Position numbers and translations under genes: made by a program
NCBI GenBank assembly: GCA_947259725.1
Contig: CAMYNM010000003.1
Coordinates: 1-64,000, forward strand
Length of the DNA: 64,000 nt
Source of the DNA: CALZIK01 sp945787635
GTDB lineage: Bacteria; Acidobacteriota; Thermoanaerobaculia; Multivoradales; JAHEKO01
Direction of reading: 5' to 3'
Notes under the pieces: model-generated
Seen by the model: only the letters and a program-made list of their open reading frames with translations
Database searches by the model: none
Told to the model about the DNA's origin: nothing
In this document: positions 8,402 to 16,597 of the stretch, piece by piece
Layout of the letters: each line of letters starts with the position of its first letter
How positions within the stretch are numbered: the stretch's first letter is position 1

Positions 8402-9421
8402 CGGCGGCGGCTCGAAGTCGAACGCCGACGCCGATCGCTTCTCCGCCCGGGCACGGCTGGCCGCCCATTCGGCCTCGGTTTCGAAAACCCGCAGGCCGGC
8501 GACTTCGGCATCGGCCAGCACGGTGACGAAGCGGAAGCGCCGCGGCTCGACGTCCGACCAGGAGCCGCGGCCCGGAGGCGCCAGAAACCACGCCGCCGGG
8601 TCGGCGCTGTCCGGGCCGAGAGCGCGCTCGATCCCGGTGTAGATCAGGCCTCGGGCCCCCACGGTGGTCGCGAAAACGACATTGACGTACCCCTGGGTGA
8701 TCTCGCCCAGGTCGAACACGACCCAACGACCGAGAGGGATGCGCCGCTCGGGCGCCGGGAATTGCCTTTCCCACTCCGGCCGGCCGAGGGTGCGAATTCG
8801 AAAGGCCTGGCGGGCTTGCTTAGACGCGAGCTGTTCGCCGAGGAGCGGCACACGGACCACTCCTTGGGGAGTGCCCCAGCTGCCGATCGGCGGCGAGCCC
8901 CAGACCAGGACCTCACCGTCATCTTCCGGCAGAAACCCGGAGGCGACCATCGCGGGCTCATAGCGCCGAGACATGCGCCAGCTGCGGTCGGTTGGAACGC
9001 TGCCCGCGGCGCCCAGGTCGAGAGCCGCGAGCAGCCCGCCGACGCCCCGACGGCTCTTCAACTGCACCAGAATCCGATTGGCTCCGGGCCTCAAAAAGCC
9101 GGCGACGTCATACCCGTCCAGCTCGGCGCCACCTCGAAATCCACCCGAGCCTACGGGTTTCCCGTTGAGGAAGGCCCAATAGCCTTCGTCGGCTTCGATC
9201 ACCAACTCGGCGGCTTCCGGGGGATCGCCCTCGAGCACGAAGTCTTTGTAAACGAAGAAGTTGACCCATCCGACGTAGGTGTCTGAGTCGCCGGCCCAGA
9301 TCCACTCGGCCCCGCCGGTGGGAAGCCGTCCGGCGAGGCGGCCGGGCGCGAGCCACCTCTGGTAGGCGGCGAGCCCCAACAGGAGAGCGGCGACCAGGAG
9401 GATGCGTGTCCAGCGACTCAT
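8306..9421 (-). CDS. Membrane-anchored jelly-roll (carbohydrate-binding-like) protein
   Basis: 371 residues. A single N-terminal membrane segment (about 7-22) is followed by a domain with WIWAGD, a lysine/aromatic strand, AFLNGKPVGSGGF and FLRPGANRILVQ. That pattern is typical of beta-galactosidase/rhamnosidase-type jelly-roll domains. A second similar beta domain (VVFDLGEITQGYVNV, FRFVTVLADAEV) resembles the rhamnosidase N-terminal module. No catalytic glycosidase domain follows, so this is probably a binding or scaffold protein at the outer face of the inner membrane. Its 3' end overlaps ispB tail-to-tail by 96 bases. Confidence 0.6.
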   Translation of the reverse strand: MSRWTRILLVAALLLGLAAYQRWLAPGRLAGRLPTGGAEWIWAGDSDTYVGWVNFFVYKDFVLEGDPPEAAELVIEADEGYWAFLNGKPVGSGGFRGGAELDGYDVAGFLRPGANRILVQLKSRRGVGGLLAALDLGAAGSVPTDRSWRMSRRYEPAMVASGFLPEDDGEVLVWGSPPIGSWGTPQGVVRVPLLGEQLASKQARQAFRIRTLGRPEWERQFPAPERRIPLGRWVVFDLGEITQGYVNVVFATTVGARGLIYTGIERALGPDSADPAAWFLAPPGRGSWSDVEPRRFRFVTVLADAEVAGLRVFETEAEWAASRARAEKRSASAFDFEPPPSGPAVEDEFWGELERVTGLAGREALESFPGG

Positions 9422-9626
9422 CGGTTTCGGCTCCCGCCGCGGATCGACCCGTCAGGCTAGCACTCCCGTCGGCCCCGCTGAAGGACCGCCACTCAGGGCC
9501 GTTGACGCCCATGAACGGCTGCCGATAGATTAGGCCGTGCCCCGCATCGAAGCTGTCGCCGATCGCCGTCGCACGCCCGGCGATGTCCCGCGCAGTCGGG
9601 GCGCGCAGGCTGGAGGGCGCTAGAAG

Positions 9627-10400
9627 TTGACTGTGGTCGCCGCGATTCCGGCTCGCTTCGGTTCGACCCGGCTGCCCGGTAAGCCACTCTTGGAGCTCGC
9701 CGGCACGACGCTCATCGAGCGGGTCTACCGGCAGGTCGAGCGCGCGACGGGCATTGCCGAGACAGTCGTTCTGACCGACGACGAGCGCATCCGGGCGGTC
9801 GTCGCCGGCTTCGGCGGACGGGTGCAGATGACGCCGGCCGATCTCGCCAGCGGCACCGATCGGGTCGCGCACGCGGCCCGGGACTGGAACGCTCAGGTCG
9901 TGATCAACGTGCAGGGAGACGAGCCGCTGGTTTCGCCCGAGGCCCTGAGCCGGCTCGCCCGGCACCTTTGTGACCACGCCTCGGATCCGATCGCGACCTT
10001 GGCGGCTCCCGCACGACCGGGAGATGCCGAGGATCCCAACGTCGTCAAGGTGGTGACCGACGCCGAGGGGCGGGCACTCTACTTCAGCCGCGCCGCCATC
10101 CCCTACCCCCGGCATCCCGAAGCGGCGCGCCATCGTGCGCATATCGGCGTCTACGGCTATCAGCGAGCGGCGCTTCTCGAGATCGCCGGCATCGCGCAGA
10201 CTCCCCTCGAGCGAGCCGAGTCGCTAGAGCAGCTGCGAATGCTGGAGAGCGGTTTCAGCATTCGCGTGCTCGCGGTTCCGGAAGCGTGGCCGGGAGTCGA
10301 TACAATCGAAGACTTGAGAGAGGTCGAGGAGTTTCTGGTGCGGCACGGCGATCCGCTGTCCGAGCGGGGAGCGTCCACTGGGTCCGAAACCAGCGCCTAA
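9627..10400 (+). CDS. kdsB: CMP-Kdo synthetase
   Basis: 257 residues. KdsB activates Kdo with CTP to give CMP-Kdo for lipid A. Diagnostic motifs are IPARFGSTRLPGKPL (7-21), ASGTDRVAHAA, VINVQGDEP and YFSRAAIPYPR, then HIGVYGYQ. Start TTG 9627 is set by a GGAGG Shine-Dalgarno at 9612-9616. It leads a cluster holding every Kdo step. pyrG, 29 bases downstream, makes its CTP substrate. The 205 bases before it (9422-9626) show nothing recognisable. Confidence 0.96.
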   Translation: MTVVAAIPARFGSTRLPGKPLLELAGTTLIERVYRQVERATGIAETVVLTDDERIRAVVAGFGGRVQMTPADLASGTDRVAHAARDWNAQVVINVQGDEPLVSPEALSRLARHLCDHASDPIATLAAPARPGDAEDPNVVKVVTDAEGRALYFSRAAIPYPRHPEAARHRAHIGVYGYQRAALLEIAGIAQTPLERAESLEQLRMLESGFSIRVLAVPEAWPGVDTIEDLREVEEFLVRHGDPLSERGASTGSETSA

Positions 10401-10429
10401 GTCGCACCAGTCCAAGGGAGATCAGCATC

Positions 10430-12091
10430 ATGCCGGCAAAATTCATATTCATCACCGGTGGCGTGGTCTCGTCACTGGGCAAGGGAGTCACCGCCGCCTC
10501 GGTCGGCGCGATTCTGGAGGCTCGCGGCTTCTCGGTCACGCTGATGAAGTTCGATCCCTACGTCAACGTGGATCCGGGAACGATGTCCCCCTACCAGCAC
10601 GGTGAAGTATTCGTGACCGAAGACGGCGCGGAGACCGATCTCGACCTGGGCCACTACGAGCGGTTCACCAGCTCGACCAGCAGCCGGCATCACAACTACA
10701 CCACCGGCAAGATCTACGAGACCGTGATCAACAAGGAGCGGCGCGGCGACTATCTCGGCAAGACCGTCCAGGTCGTTCCCCACGTCACCGACGAAATCAA
10801 ATCCGCCATGCGACGGCTCGAAGACCAGGCCGACGTCGTAATCATCGAGATCGGCGGCACCATCGGCGATATCGAATCCCTGCCCTTCCTCGAGGCCATC
10901 CGCCAGTTGCGCCTGGAGCTGGGCAAGCACAACGCCTGCAATATTCACCTGACCCTGGTGCCTTACATCACCGCCGCCGACGAGCTCAAGACGAAGCCCA
11001 CCCAGCACTCGGTGCGCGAGCTTCGGGCGATCGGCATCTCGGCCGACGTTCTGGTCTGCCGGTGCGACCGTCCGCTGCCCAAAGACGTCAAAAAGAAGAT
11101 CGCCCTGTTTTGCAACGTCGAGCCCGATCACGTGATCGCGGCGCAAGACGTTCCGACCATCTACGAGGTGCCGCTCAGGTTTTGCCGGGAAGGCCTCGAC
11201 GAGACGATTCTCGACATCCTCAACCTGCCCCACTACCCGCGCGACATCAGCGCCTGGGAGGATCTCGTCGGCCGGATCAAGAGCCCTAAACACCACGTTC
11301 GCATCGGTATCGTCGGCAAGTACGTCGAGCTGCCCGACGCCTACAAGAGTCTCAACGAAGCGCTGTTGCACGGCGGCATCGCCAACAACGCGCAGGTCGA
11401 GCTGGTCTTTATCAGCGCCGAGGAGATCGAGAGCGGCAACTGGCCCCATGCGATGTCCGAGGTTGACGGGCTGCTGGTACCGATCGGCTTCGGCCAGCGC
11501 GGCACCGAGGGCAAGATCAGCGCGATCCGGTACGCCCGCGAGCACGAGGTCCCGTTCTTCGGGATCTGTCTCGGACTGCAGTGCATGGTGATCGAATTCG
11601 CGCGCAACGTCTGCGGAATCCGGGACGCGACCTCGACCGAGTTCGATGCCGAGACCGCCGTGCCGGTGATCTACAAGCTCCGCGACCTGCTCGGCGTCGA
11701 GGCCATGGGCGGCACCATGCGTCTGGGGGCTTATCCGTGCGTAGTCAAGCAACAGACTCTGGCCAGCGATGTCTACCGCGCGGAGGAGATCAGCGAACGG
11801 CACCGGCACCGCTACGAAGTGAATCAGAAGTACCTGAGTCCGTTGGTCGAGCACGGCCTGACGGTCTCGGGGATGAGCCCGGACGGCAAGTTTGTCGAAA
11901 TGATCGAGCTGCCGGGGCATCCCTGGTTCCTCGGCTGCCAGTTCCATCCCGAGTACAAGTCGAAGCCGACCGCCCCGCACCCGCTCTTCGTGTCCTACAT
12001 TCGCGCCGCGCTCGAGGAGCAAATTCGGCGCAAGGAGCCCGAGCGGATGCTCGAGCGCGAGTCGATGGAGCACGCGCGGAGCTCGGCCTGA
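10430..12091 (+). CDS. pyrG: CTP synthase
   Basis: 553 residues. It aminates UTP to CTP with glutamine or ammonia. The synthetase domain opens FIFITGGVVSSLGKG, with KFDPYVNVDPGTMSP and GTIGDIES. The glutamine amidotransferase domain has the nucleophile Cys380 in FGICLGLQ and the HPEYKSKP block near 508. The ATG at 10430 follows an AAGGGAG ribosome site. Its place between kdsB and kdsA fits supply of CTP for CMP-Kdo. Confidence 0.98.
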   Translation: MPAKFIFITGGVVSSLGKGVTAASVGAILEARGFSVTLMKFDPYVNVDPGTMSPYQHGEVFVTEDGAETDLDLGHYERFTSSTSSRHHNYTTGKIYETVINKERRGDYLGKTVQVVPHVTDEIKSAMRRLEDQADVVIIEIGGTIGDIESLPFLEAIRQLRLELGKHNACNIHLTLVPYITAADELKTKPTQHSVRELRAIGISADVLVCRCDRPLPKDVKKKIALFCNVEPDHVIAAQDVPTIYEVPLRFCREGLDETILDILNLPHYPRDISAWEDLVGRIKSPKHHVRIGIVGKYVELPDAYKSLNEALLHGGIANNAQVELVFISAEEIESGNWPHAMSEVDGLLVPIGFGQRGTEGKISAIRYAREHEVPFFGICLGLQCMVIEFARNVCGIRDATSTEFDAETAVPVIYKLRDLLGVEAMGGTMRLGAYPCVVKQQTLASDVYRAEEISERHRHRYEVNQKYLSPLVEHGLTVSGMSPDGKFVEMIELPGHPWFLGCQFHPEYKSKPTAPHPLFVSYIRAALEEQIRRKEPERMLERESMEHARSSA

Positions 12092-12098
12092 GGGGACC

Positions 12099-12950
12099 GT
12101 GTCCGACCGGATCGTCATGACTGCGGTAGAGCTCGCGCCCGGCGTCGTCGCCGGTGGCCGCACGCTGGCGGCGGCGGCCGGGCCATGCGTCATCGAGAGC
12201 GAGGAGCAGCTCGAGGAGGCCGCTCGAGCGGTCCAGGCGATGTCGGCGCGGCTGGCGCTGCCGATGATCTTCAAGGCCTCATTCGACAAAGCCAACCGCA
12301 GCTCGGCGCAAAGCTACCGCGGCCCCGGCCTCGAAGAGGGCCTGCGCCTGTTGCGACAGGTCAAAAAGGGCACCGGCCTACCGCTTCTTACCGACGTCCA
12401 CGAACCCGGGCAGTGCGCCGCCGCGGCCGAAGTGTGCGACGTGCTCCAGATCCCGGCGTTTCTGTGCCGTCAGACCGACCTGATCGCCGCCGCGGGAGCG
12501 ACCGGAAGACCGGTCAACATCAAGAAGGGCCAGTTCATGGCGCCCGAGGACATCGTCCACGCGGTCGACAAGGCCCGCCGGGCGGGGTGCGAGGCGGTCA
12601 CCGTGACCGAGCGCGGCTCGTCGTTCGGCTACCACAACCTGGTGGTGGACATGCGCTCCTTCGCGATTCTGCATTCGCACGGCATCCCGGTGCTTTTCGA
12701 CGTCACCCACTCTCTGCAACTGCCGGGCGCGATGGGCACCGAGACCGGCGGCCGTCGCGAGTTCGCCGAGCCGCTCGCGCGCGCCGCGGTCGCCGCGGGC
12801 GCGGACGGCGTCTACCTGGAGGTCCATCCACGGCCCGACGAGGCGCTCTCGGATCGCACGACACAGCTCGATCCCGAGCGGGCCGAGAGGCTCCTGGCCG
12901 GGCTGATCGCAATCCGGAGCGCCGCCGTCGGAATCGAGTCAGCGTCATGA
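12099..12950 (+). CDS. kdsA: Kdo-8-phosphate synthase, metal-dependent class
   Basis: 283 residues. It condenses PEP and arabinose-5-phosphate to Kdo-8-P. The sequence AGPCVIES places Cys30 where metal-dependent (Aquifex-type) enzymes have their metal ligand; E. coli-type enzymes have Asn. Other blocks are FKASFDKANRSS, QIPAFLCRQTDL, NIKKGQFMAP and DVTHSLQLPG. Start GTG 12099 follows AGGGG. The ATGA overlap couples it to kdsD, which makes its sugar substrate. Confidence 0.97.
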   Translation: MSDRIVMTAVELAPGVVAGGRTLAAAAGPCVIESEEQLEEAARAVQAMSARLALPMIFKASFDKANRSSAQSYRGPGLEEGLRLLRQVKKGTGLPLLTDVHEPGQCAAAAEVCDVLQIPAFLCRQTDLIAAAGATGRPVNIKKGQFMAPEDIVHAVDKARRAGCEAVTVTERGSSFGYHNLVVDMRSFAILHSHGIPVLFDVTHSLQLPGAMGTETGGRREFAEPLARAAVAAGADGVYLEVHPRPDEALSDRTTQLDPERAERLLAGLIAIRSAAVGIESAS

Positions 12951-13921
12951 CCGGCACCGGTTCCAAAGACCCCCGCGCCGTGGCGCGGCAGGTGCTCGAG
13001 ATCGAATCCGCGGCCGTCGGCGGCTTGCTCGACCAGCTCGACGAAAGCTTCGACCGCGCGGTGCTGATGCTTTCGGAGTGCGCGGGGAGAGTCGTCTGCA
13101 CGGGCATGGGCAAGAGCGGCCTGATCATGAAAAAGGTCGCGGCGACGCTTTCTTCAACCGGCACCCCCGCCCTGTTTCTTCACCCCGCCGAAGCCATTCA
13201 CGGCGACCTCGGCATGATCACCGAAGACGACGTGGTGCTCGCCGCGTCGTATTCGGGCACCACCCAGGAGCTCCAGCGGTTGGTCGAGCTTCTGCGCCGC
13301 CTGGGAGTCGGTCTCATTGCCATGACCGGCAACCCCGCGAGCCCGCTCGCGCGCAACGCTTCAGTTCACCTGCGGGTCGAGATCGACCAGGAGGCCTGCC
13401 CCTGGAACCTGGCCCCGACCGCTTCCTCGACCGCGACCCTCGCGATGGGCGACGCCCTGGCACTCGCCACCTCGCACGCCAAGGGCTTCACCAGCGACGA
13501 TTTCGCCCGCCTCCACCCCGGCGGCAGCCTGGGCAGGGGCCTGGTCAAGGTCCGGGACCTGATGCACGCGGGAGATGACCTGCCCAGGGTTCTGACCGGC
13601 GCGCCGATGGATGAGGCGGTGAACGAGATCTCGGCCAAGGGCATGGGCATCACCGCGGTAACCCGCTCCAACGGCAAGCTCGTGGGCTGCATCACCGACG
13701 GCGACCTGCGGCGGCTGCTCGCAAGCCGGACCGATCCGCTCGCGGCGAGCGCCGAAGAGTGCATGCAACCGGGTCCCCAAACCATCTCCGGTGACGAGCT
13801 CGCGTCGGCGGCGCTCAAGATCATGGAGGACCGGCGCATCACGGCTCTCTTCGTGTGCGATCGCGACACGCTCGAGGGTATCGTTCATCTTCACGACCTC
13901 TGGCGCCTGCAGCTGTTTTAG
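12947..13921 (+). CDS. kdsD: Arabinose-5-phosphate isomerase
   Basis: 324 residues of the KdsD/KpsF family. A SIS isomerase domain (about 1-190) has GMGKSGLIMKKVAATLSSTG, HGDLGMI and SYSGTTQE; two CBS domains follow (about 205-320). It converts ribulose-5-P to arabinose-5-P for KdsA. It overlaps kdsA by ATGA and its TAG directly abuts the kdsC ATG. CBS domains often sense adenylates, but no ligand can be inferred here. Confidence 0.95.
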   Translation: MTGTGSKDPRAVARQVLEIESAAVGGLLDQLDESFDRAVLMLSECAGRVVCTGMGKSGLIMKKVAATLSSTGTPALFLHPAEAIHGDLGMITEDDVVLAASYSGTTQELQRLVELLRRLGVGLIAMTGNPASPLARNASVHLRVEIDQEACPWNLAPTASSTATLAMGDALALATSHAKGFTSDDFARLHPGGSLGRGLVKVRDLMHAGDDLPRVLTGAPMDEAVNEISAKGMGITAVTRSNGKLVGCITDGDLRRLLASRTDPLAASAEECMQPGPQTISGDELASAALKIMEDRRITALFVCDRDTLEGIVHLHDLWRLQLF

Positions 13922-14479
13922 ATGCTACCCAAGACCGGCCTTTCCGAGGATGAGCTCAAACGCCGCGCGCGGGAGATCGATTGGCTGCTGCTCGACGTAG
14001 ACGGTGTGCTGACCGACGGCGGCCTGTTCTACGACCGTCGCGGCAACGTTCTACTCAAGTTCGACGTTCGAGACGGGCTCGCCATCCGCTTGACCCAGAG
14101 ATCGGGTATCAAGACCGGAGTGCTCAGTGGTAGAGCCTCCCGGGCCCTCAAGCGCCGCGCTGCCGAGCTCGACTTCGACGCGGTCATGGCCGGCTCGAAG
14201 GACAAGGCCGCGGATTTCGAGCGCTTCCTCGAGCGCGAGGCCACCGAGCCGAAGCGGGTGGCCTATATCGGCGACGATCTGCAGGACCTGCAGGTCCTGG
14301 GCCGGTGCGGACTATCATTTGCGCCGTCCGACGCGGTCGCGGAAGTACGGGCTGTCGTCGATATGGTGCTCTCCCGGCCCGGGGGCGCAGCCGTCGTCAG
14401 GGAGTTGGTGGAGCTCCTGTTGCGCGCTCGCGGCGACTGGGAGCGCGCGCTCGAACCGTTCTCGTTCGAACCTCGATGA
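13922..14479 (+). CDS. kdsC: Kdo-8-phosphate phosphatase
   Basis: 185 residues, HAD superfamily C0 type. The nucleophile is Asp25 in LLLDVDGVLTDGG (DxD with Asp27). LSGRAS and AYIGDDLQDL complete the catalytic set. It removes phosphate from Kdo-8-P. The start codon directly follows the kdsD stop, and its TGA overlaps the next ATG. It is slightly longer than E. coli-like tetrameric KdsC at the C-terminus. Confidence 0.95.
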   Translation: MLPKTGLSEDELKRRAREIDWLLLDVDGVLTDGGLFYDRRGNVLLKFDVRDGLAIRLTQRSGIKTGVLSGRASRALKRRAAELDFDAVMAGSKDKAADFERFLEREATEPKRVAYIGDDLQDLQVLGRCGLSFAPSDAVAEVRAVVDMVLSRPGGAAVVRELVELLLRARGDWERALEPFSFEPR

Positions 14480-15414
14480 GCTCCGACTTCCGCCGCCGGT
14501 TGCGGAGCCGCGTGGCGCGCCCGCTCGCTTGGTCGTTCAAGCTCGTCGCCGGTACCGCTTCGTGGCACGGCGCGCAAAGCGCCGGGCGAACGCTCGGCAA
14601 ACTTCTCTGGCGGCTCGGCAAGCGCGACCGCGAGCGGTCGCTGGCCCACCTTGCGATCGCGTTCCCTGACCTGCCGCCGGCCGAGCGGGCTCGTCTCGGC
14701 AAGCGCGCGACCGTGGCGATCGGCACGAGCATCGGAGAGTACTTCCACCTCGCGCACCGCGGGCCTGAGGCGGCCGCCGAGCATCTCGAGATCGAAGGTT
14801 GGGAGAACGTCTCGGCCGCTCGCGAACGGTCGCCCCTGGTGATGATCGCGACCGGCCACTGCGGCAACTGGGAGCTCATGGGGCCGGTGTTTCACGGCCG
14901 GGGCGAGCCTCTGACCGGCCTCGTGCGATCCATGGAGGACGAGTGGATCGAGAGCGCCATGAACCGTTTTCGCAAGCGCCTGGGAAGCGAAGTCATCCCG
15001 CGCGGAGAACGGGGCGCATCGGCCAAGCTCCTGTCGCTGCGGCGGGCCGGCGGGTTTCTTCTCGCCCTGATCGACCAGGACATCCGCGCTCAAAGCGTCT
15101 ACGTTCCCTTCTTCGGGCGGCTCGCGCACACTCCGGTCGGGCCGGCCCAGCTGGCCGTGCGCTGGAAGATGCCGGTGGTGCCGGCGTTCTGCGAGCGCAT
15201 GGATGACGGCCGGCACCGGGTCCGGTTCGATCCGGCGCTACCCGAGCTGGCCGACGCAACCGAGCTCACCGCGGCGATGACCCGAATCATCGAGGACCAG
15301 ATCCGGAAGCGTCCCGATCAGTGGGTCTGGATGCATCGCCGGTGGCGGCGGCAGTTTCCGGGCGATACCGAGTTCCTGGCCCGGGGCGCGGAAGCACAAG
15401 ACCGCCGCCCGTAG
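14476..15414 (+). CDS. Lipid A biosynthesis-type lauroyl acyltransferase
   Basis: 312 residues of the LpxL/LpxM/HtrB family. The catalytic pair is His128/Glu133 in GHCGNWE. The later blocks IDQDIRAQSVYVPFFG and WVWMHRRWRRQ are characteristic. It transfers an acyl chain from acyl-ACP onto Kdo-lipid A at the inner leaflet. An amphipathic or membrane N-terminus is expected. It ends the Kdo operon, coupled by ATGA to kdsC, which supports a late acyltransferase acting after Kdo addition. LpxL versus LpxM cannot be decided. Confidence 0.9.
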   Translation: MSSDFRRRLRSRVARPLAWSFKLVAGTASWHGAQSAGRTLGKLLWRLGKRDRERSLAHLAIAFPDLPPAERARLGKRATVAIGTSIGEYFHLAHRGPEAAAEHLEIEGWENVSAARERSPLVMIATGHCGNWELMGPVFHGRGEPLTGLVRSMEDEWIESAMNRFRKRLGSEVIPRGERGASAKLLSLRRAGGFLLALIDQDIRAQSVYVPFFGRLAHTPVGPAQLAVRWKMPVVPAFCERMDDGRHRVRFDPALPELADATELTAAMTRIIEDQIRKRPDQWVWMHRRWRRQFPGDTEFLARGAEAQDRRP

Positions 15415-15431
15415 GCGATCGCGCTGCGTCG

Positions 15432-16223
15432 CTATTTCTTCTGTGTGCGACCCACCAATGCGGCCGCGCCCACGCCCAGCAGATAGAGACCGATCGTCGG
15501 CAGTGCGAACAGGCAAAGATTGACGACATCCGGCGTCGGCGTGATCAGCGCAGCGACGACGAAGATCAGCAGCACCGCCCACCGGAAGTGCCGCATAAGA
15601 AAAGCCGGAGTGACGACACCAATCTGCGCCAAGAAGAAAATCACCAGCGGCAGCTCGAACATGAGGCCCAGGCCGAGCACCACGACCATGAGAAATCGAA
15701 AATACCGGTCGACGGTGATGACCGGCTCGAACGCTGCGCCCATTCCGACCAGAAACTTCACCGCGAACGGGAACGCCACGTAGTAGGCGAAGGCGCCTCC
15801 GCCAGCGAAAAAAAGCGACCCGAAGACGACAAAGGGAATCGCATACAGCCGCTCGCGGCGGTACAGGCCGGGCGCCACGAACCTCCAGAACTGGTACAGC
15901 ACGATCGGGCTGGCCAGAAACAGGGCCGCCAGTGCGGCGACCTTGACGTACAGAATAAAGGGATCGGTGACGCCCAGAAAGGCGAGCTTCTTGTCGGGCA
16001 CCGCGGCATAGATGGGCTGGGCCAGAAAGTCGGCCAGCGGCTCGACGAAGATCCAGCAGCCCGCGAAGACTACGACCAGGGCGATCAGCGAACGGACGAT
16101 CCGATTACGCAGCTCCTCGAGGTGCTCGATGAGAGTCATCCGGTTGAGCTCGGCCTCACCGGTCGGCGTGGGCCTCGCATCCGCCTCCGGCGGCCTCGTC
16201 TCGACGGGAACCGTCTCGGTCAT
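15432..16223 (-). CDS. tatC: Twin-arginine translocase subunit TatC
   Basis: 263 residues with six membrane helices. The N-terminal TLIEHLEELRNRI is the TatC hallmark, and the loop FWRFVAPGLYRRERLYA and the later LITPTPDVVN segment fit. TatC binds the twin-arginine signal of folded exported proteins. It is translated from an ATG that overlaps the TGA of tatA (ATGA). The N-terminus has a 25-residue acidic/Pro-rich extension. It converges with the Kdo operon, whose stop lies 17 bases away. Confidence 0.96.
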   Translation of the reverse strand: MTETVPVETRPPEADARPTPTGEAELNRMTLIEHLEELRNRIVRSLIALVVVFAGCWIFVEPLADFLAQPIYAAVPDKKLAFLGVTDPFILYVKVAALAALFLASPIVLYQFWRFVAPGLYRRERLYAIPFVVFGSLFFAGGGAFAYYVAFPFAVKFLVGMGAAFEPVITVDRYFRFLMVVVLGLGLMFELPLVIFFLAQIGVVTPAFLMRHFRWAVLLIFVVAALITPTPDVVNLCLFALPTIGLYLLGVGAAALVGRTQKK

Positions 16224-16513
16224 TCAGCCTCGTCGTCGTCCGCGGAGCTCGGGGTTGCGTCGCCGTCTGCGGGCGCTGCCGCCTGCTCGGCACCGGGGGA
16301 CTGATCCCGGGTCGCCTCGGCGCCAGGCGGCGGCGAGGCGTCCTCGCGGATCTCTTGATCGAAGGAGCGCTTGAGGTCTCCGGTGGCTCGGCGAAACTCA
16401 CCCAGAGCCCGACCGATCGTCCGGCCGACCTCCGGCAGCTTCTTGGGTCCGAAGACCAGGAGCGCCAGCACCAGGATGAAGAGGATTTCTGGAAAACCTA
16501 GAGAGCCAAACAT
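16220..16513 (-). CDS. tatA: Twin-arginine translocase TatA/TatB-family subunit
   Basis: 97 residues: one membrane helix (about 5-20, FPEILFILVLALLVFGPKKL), an amphipathic helix with FGPKKLPEVGRTIGRALGEF, then an acidic Ala/Pro tail. The FGPKKLP hinge is diagnostic. TatA oligomers form the pore; TatB couples to TatC. Only one such gene is next to tatC, so it may serve both roles. Divergent from ctpA, with 84 bases between the starts. Confidence 0.93.
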   Translation of the reverse strand: MFGSLGFPEILFILVLALLVFGPKKLPEVGRTIGRALGEFRRATGDLKRSFDQEIREDASPPPGAEATRDQSPGAEQAAAPADGDATPSSADDDEAE

Positions 16514-16597
16514 CGTTCCTCCGGAACCGTAGCAAATACTCGGGGGGACGTCTGTAGAAAGTCAAGCACGGGAAGTACCTTTGATAGAGTCGCCGCC

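Noticed and set aside
10472..12295. A 607-codon open frame antisense to pyrG and kdsA
   Set aside because: It mirrors the strong forward genes; its composition (Asp/His/Arg) is what GC-rich antisense frames give, with no family motif.
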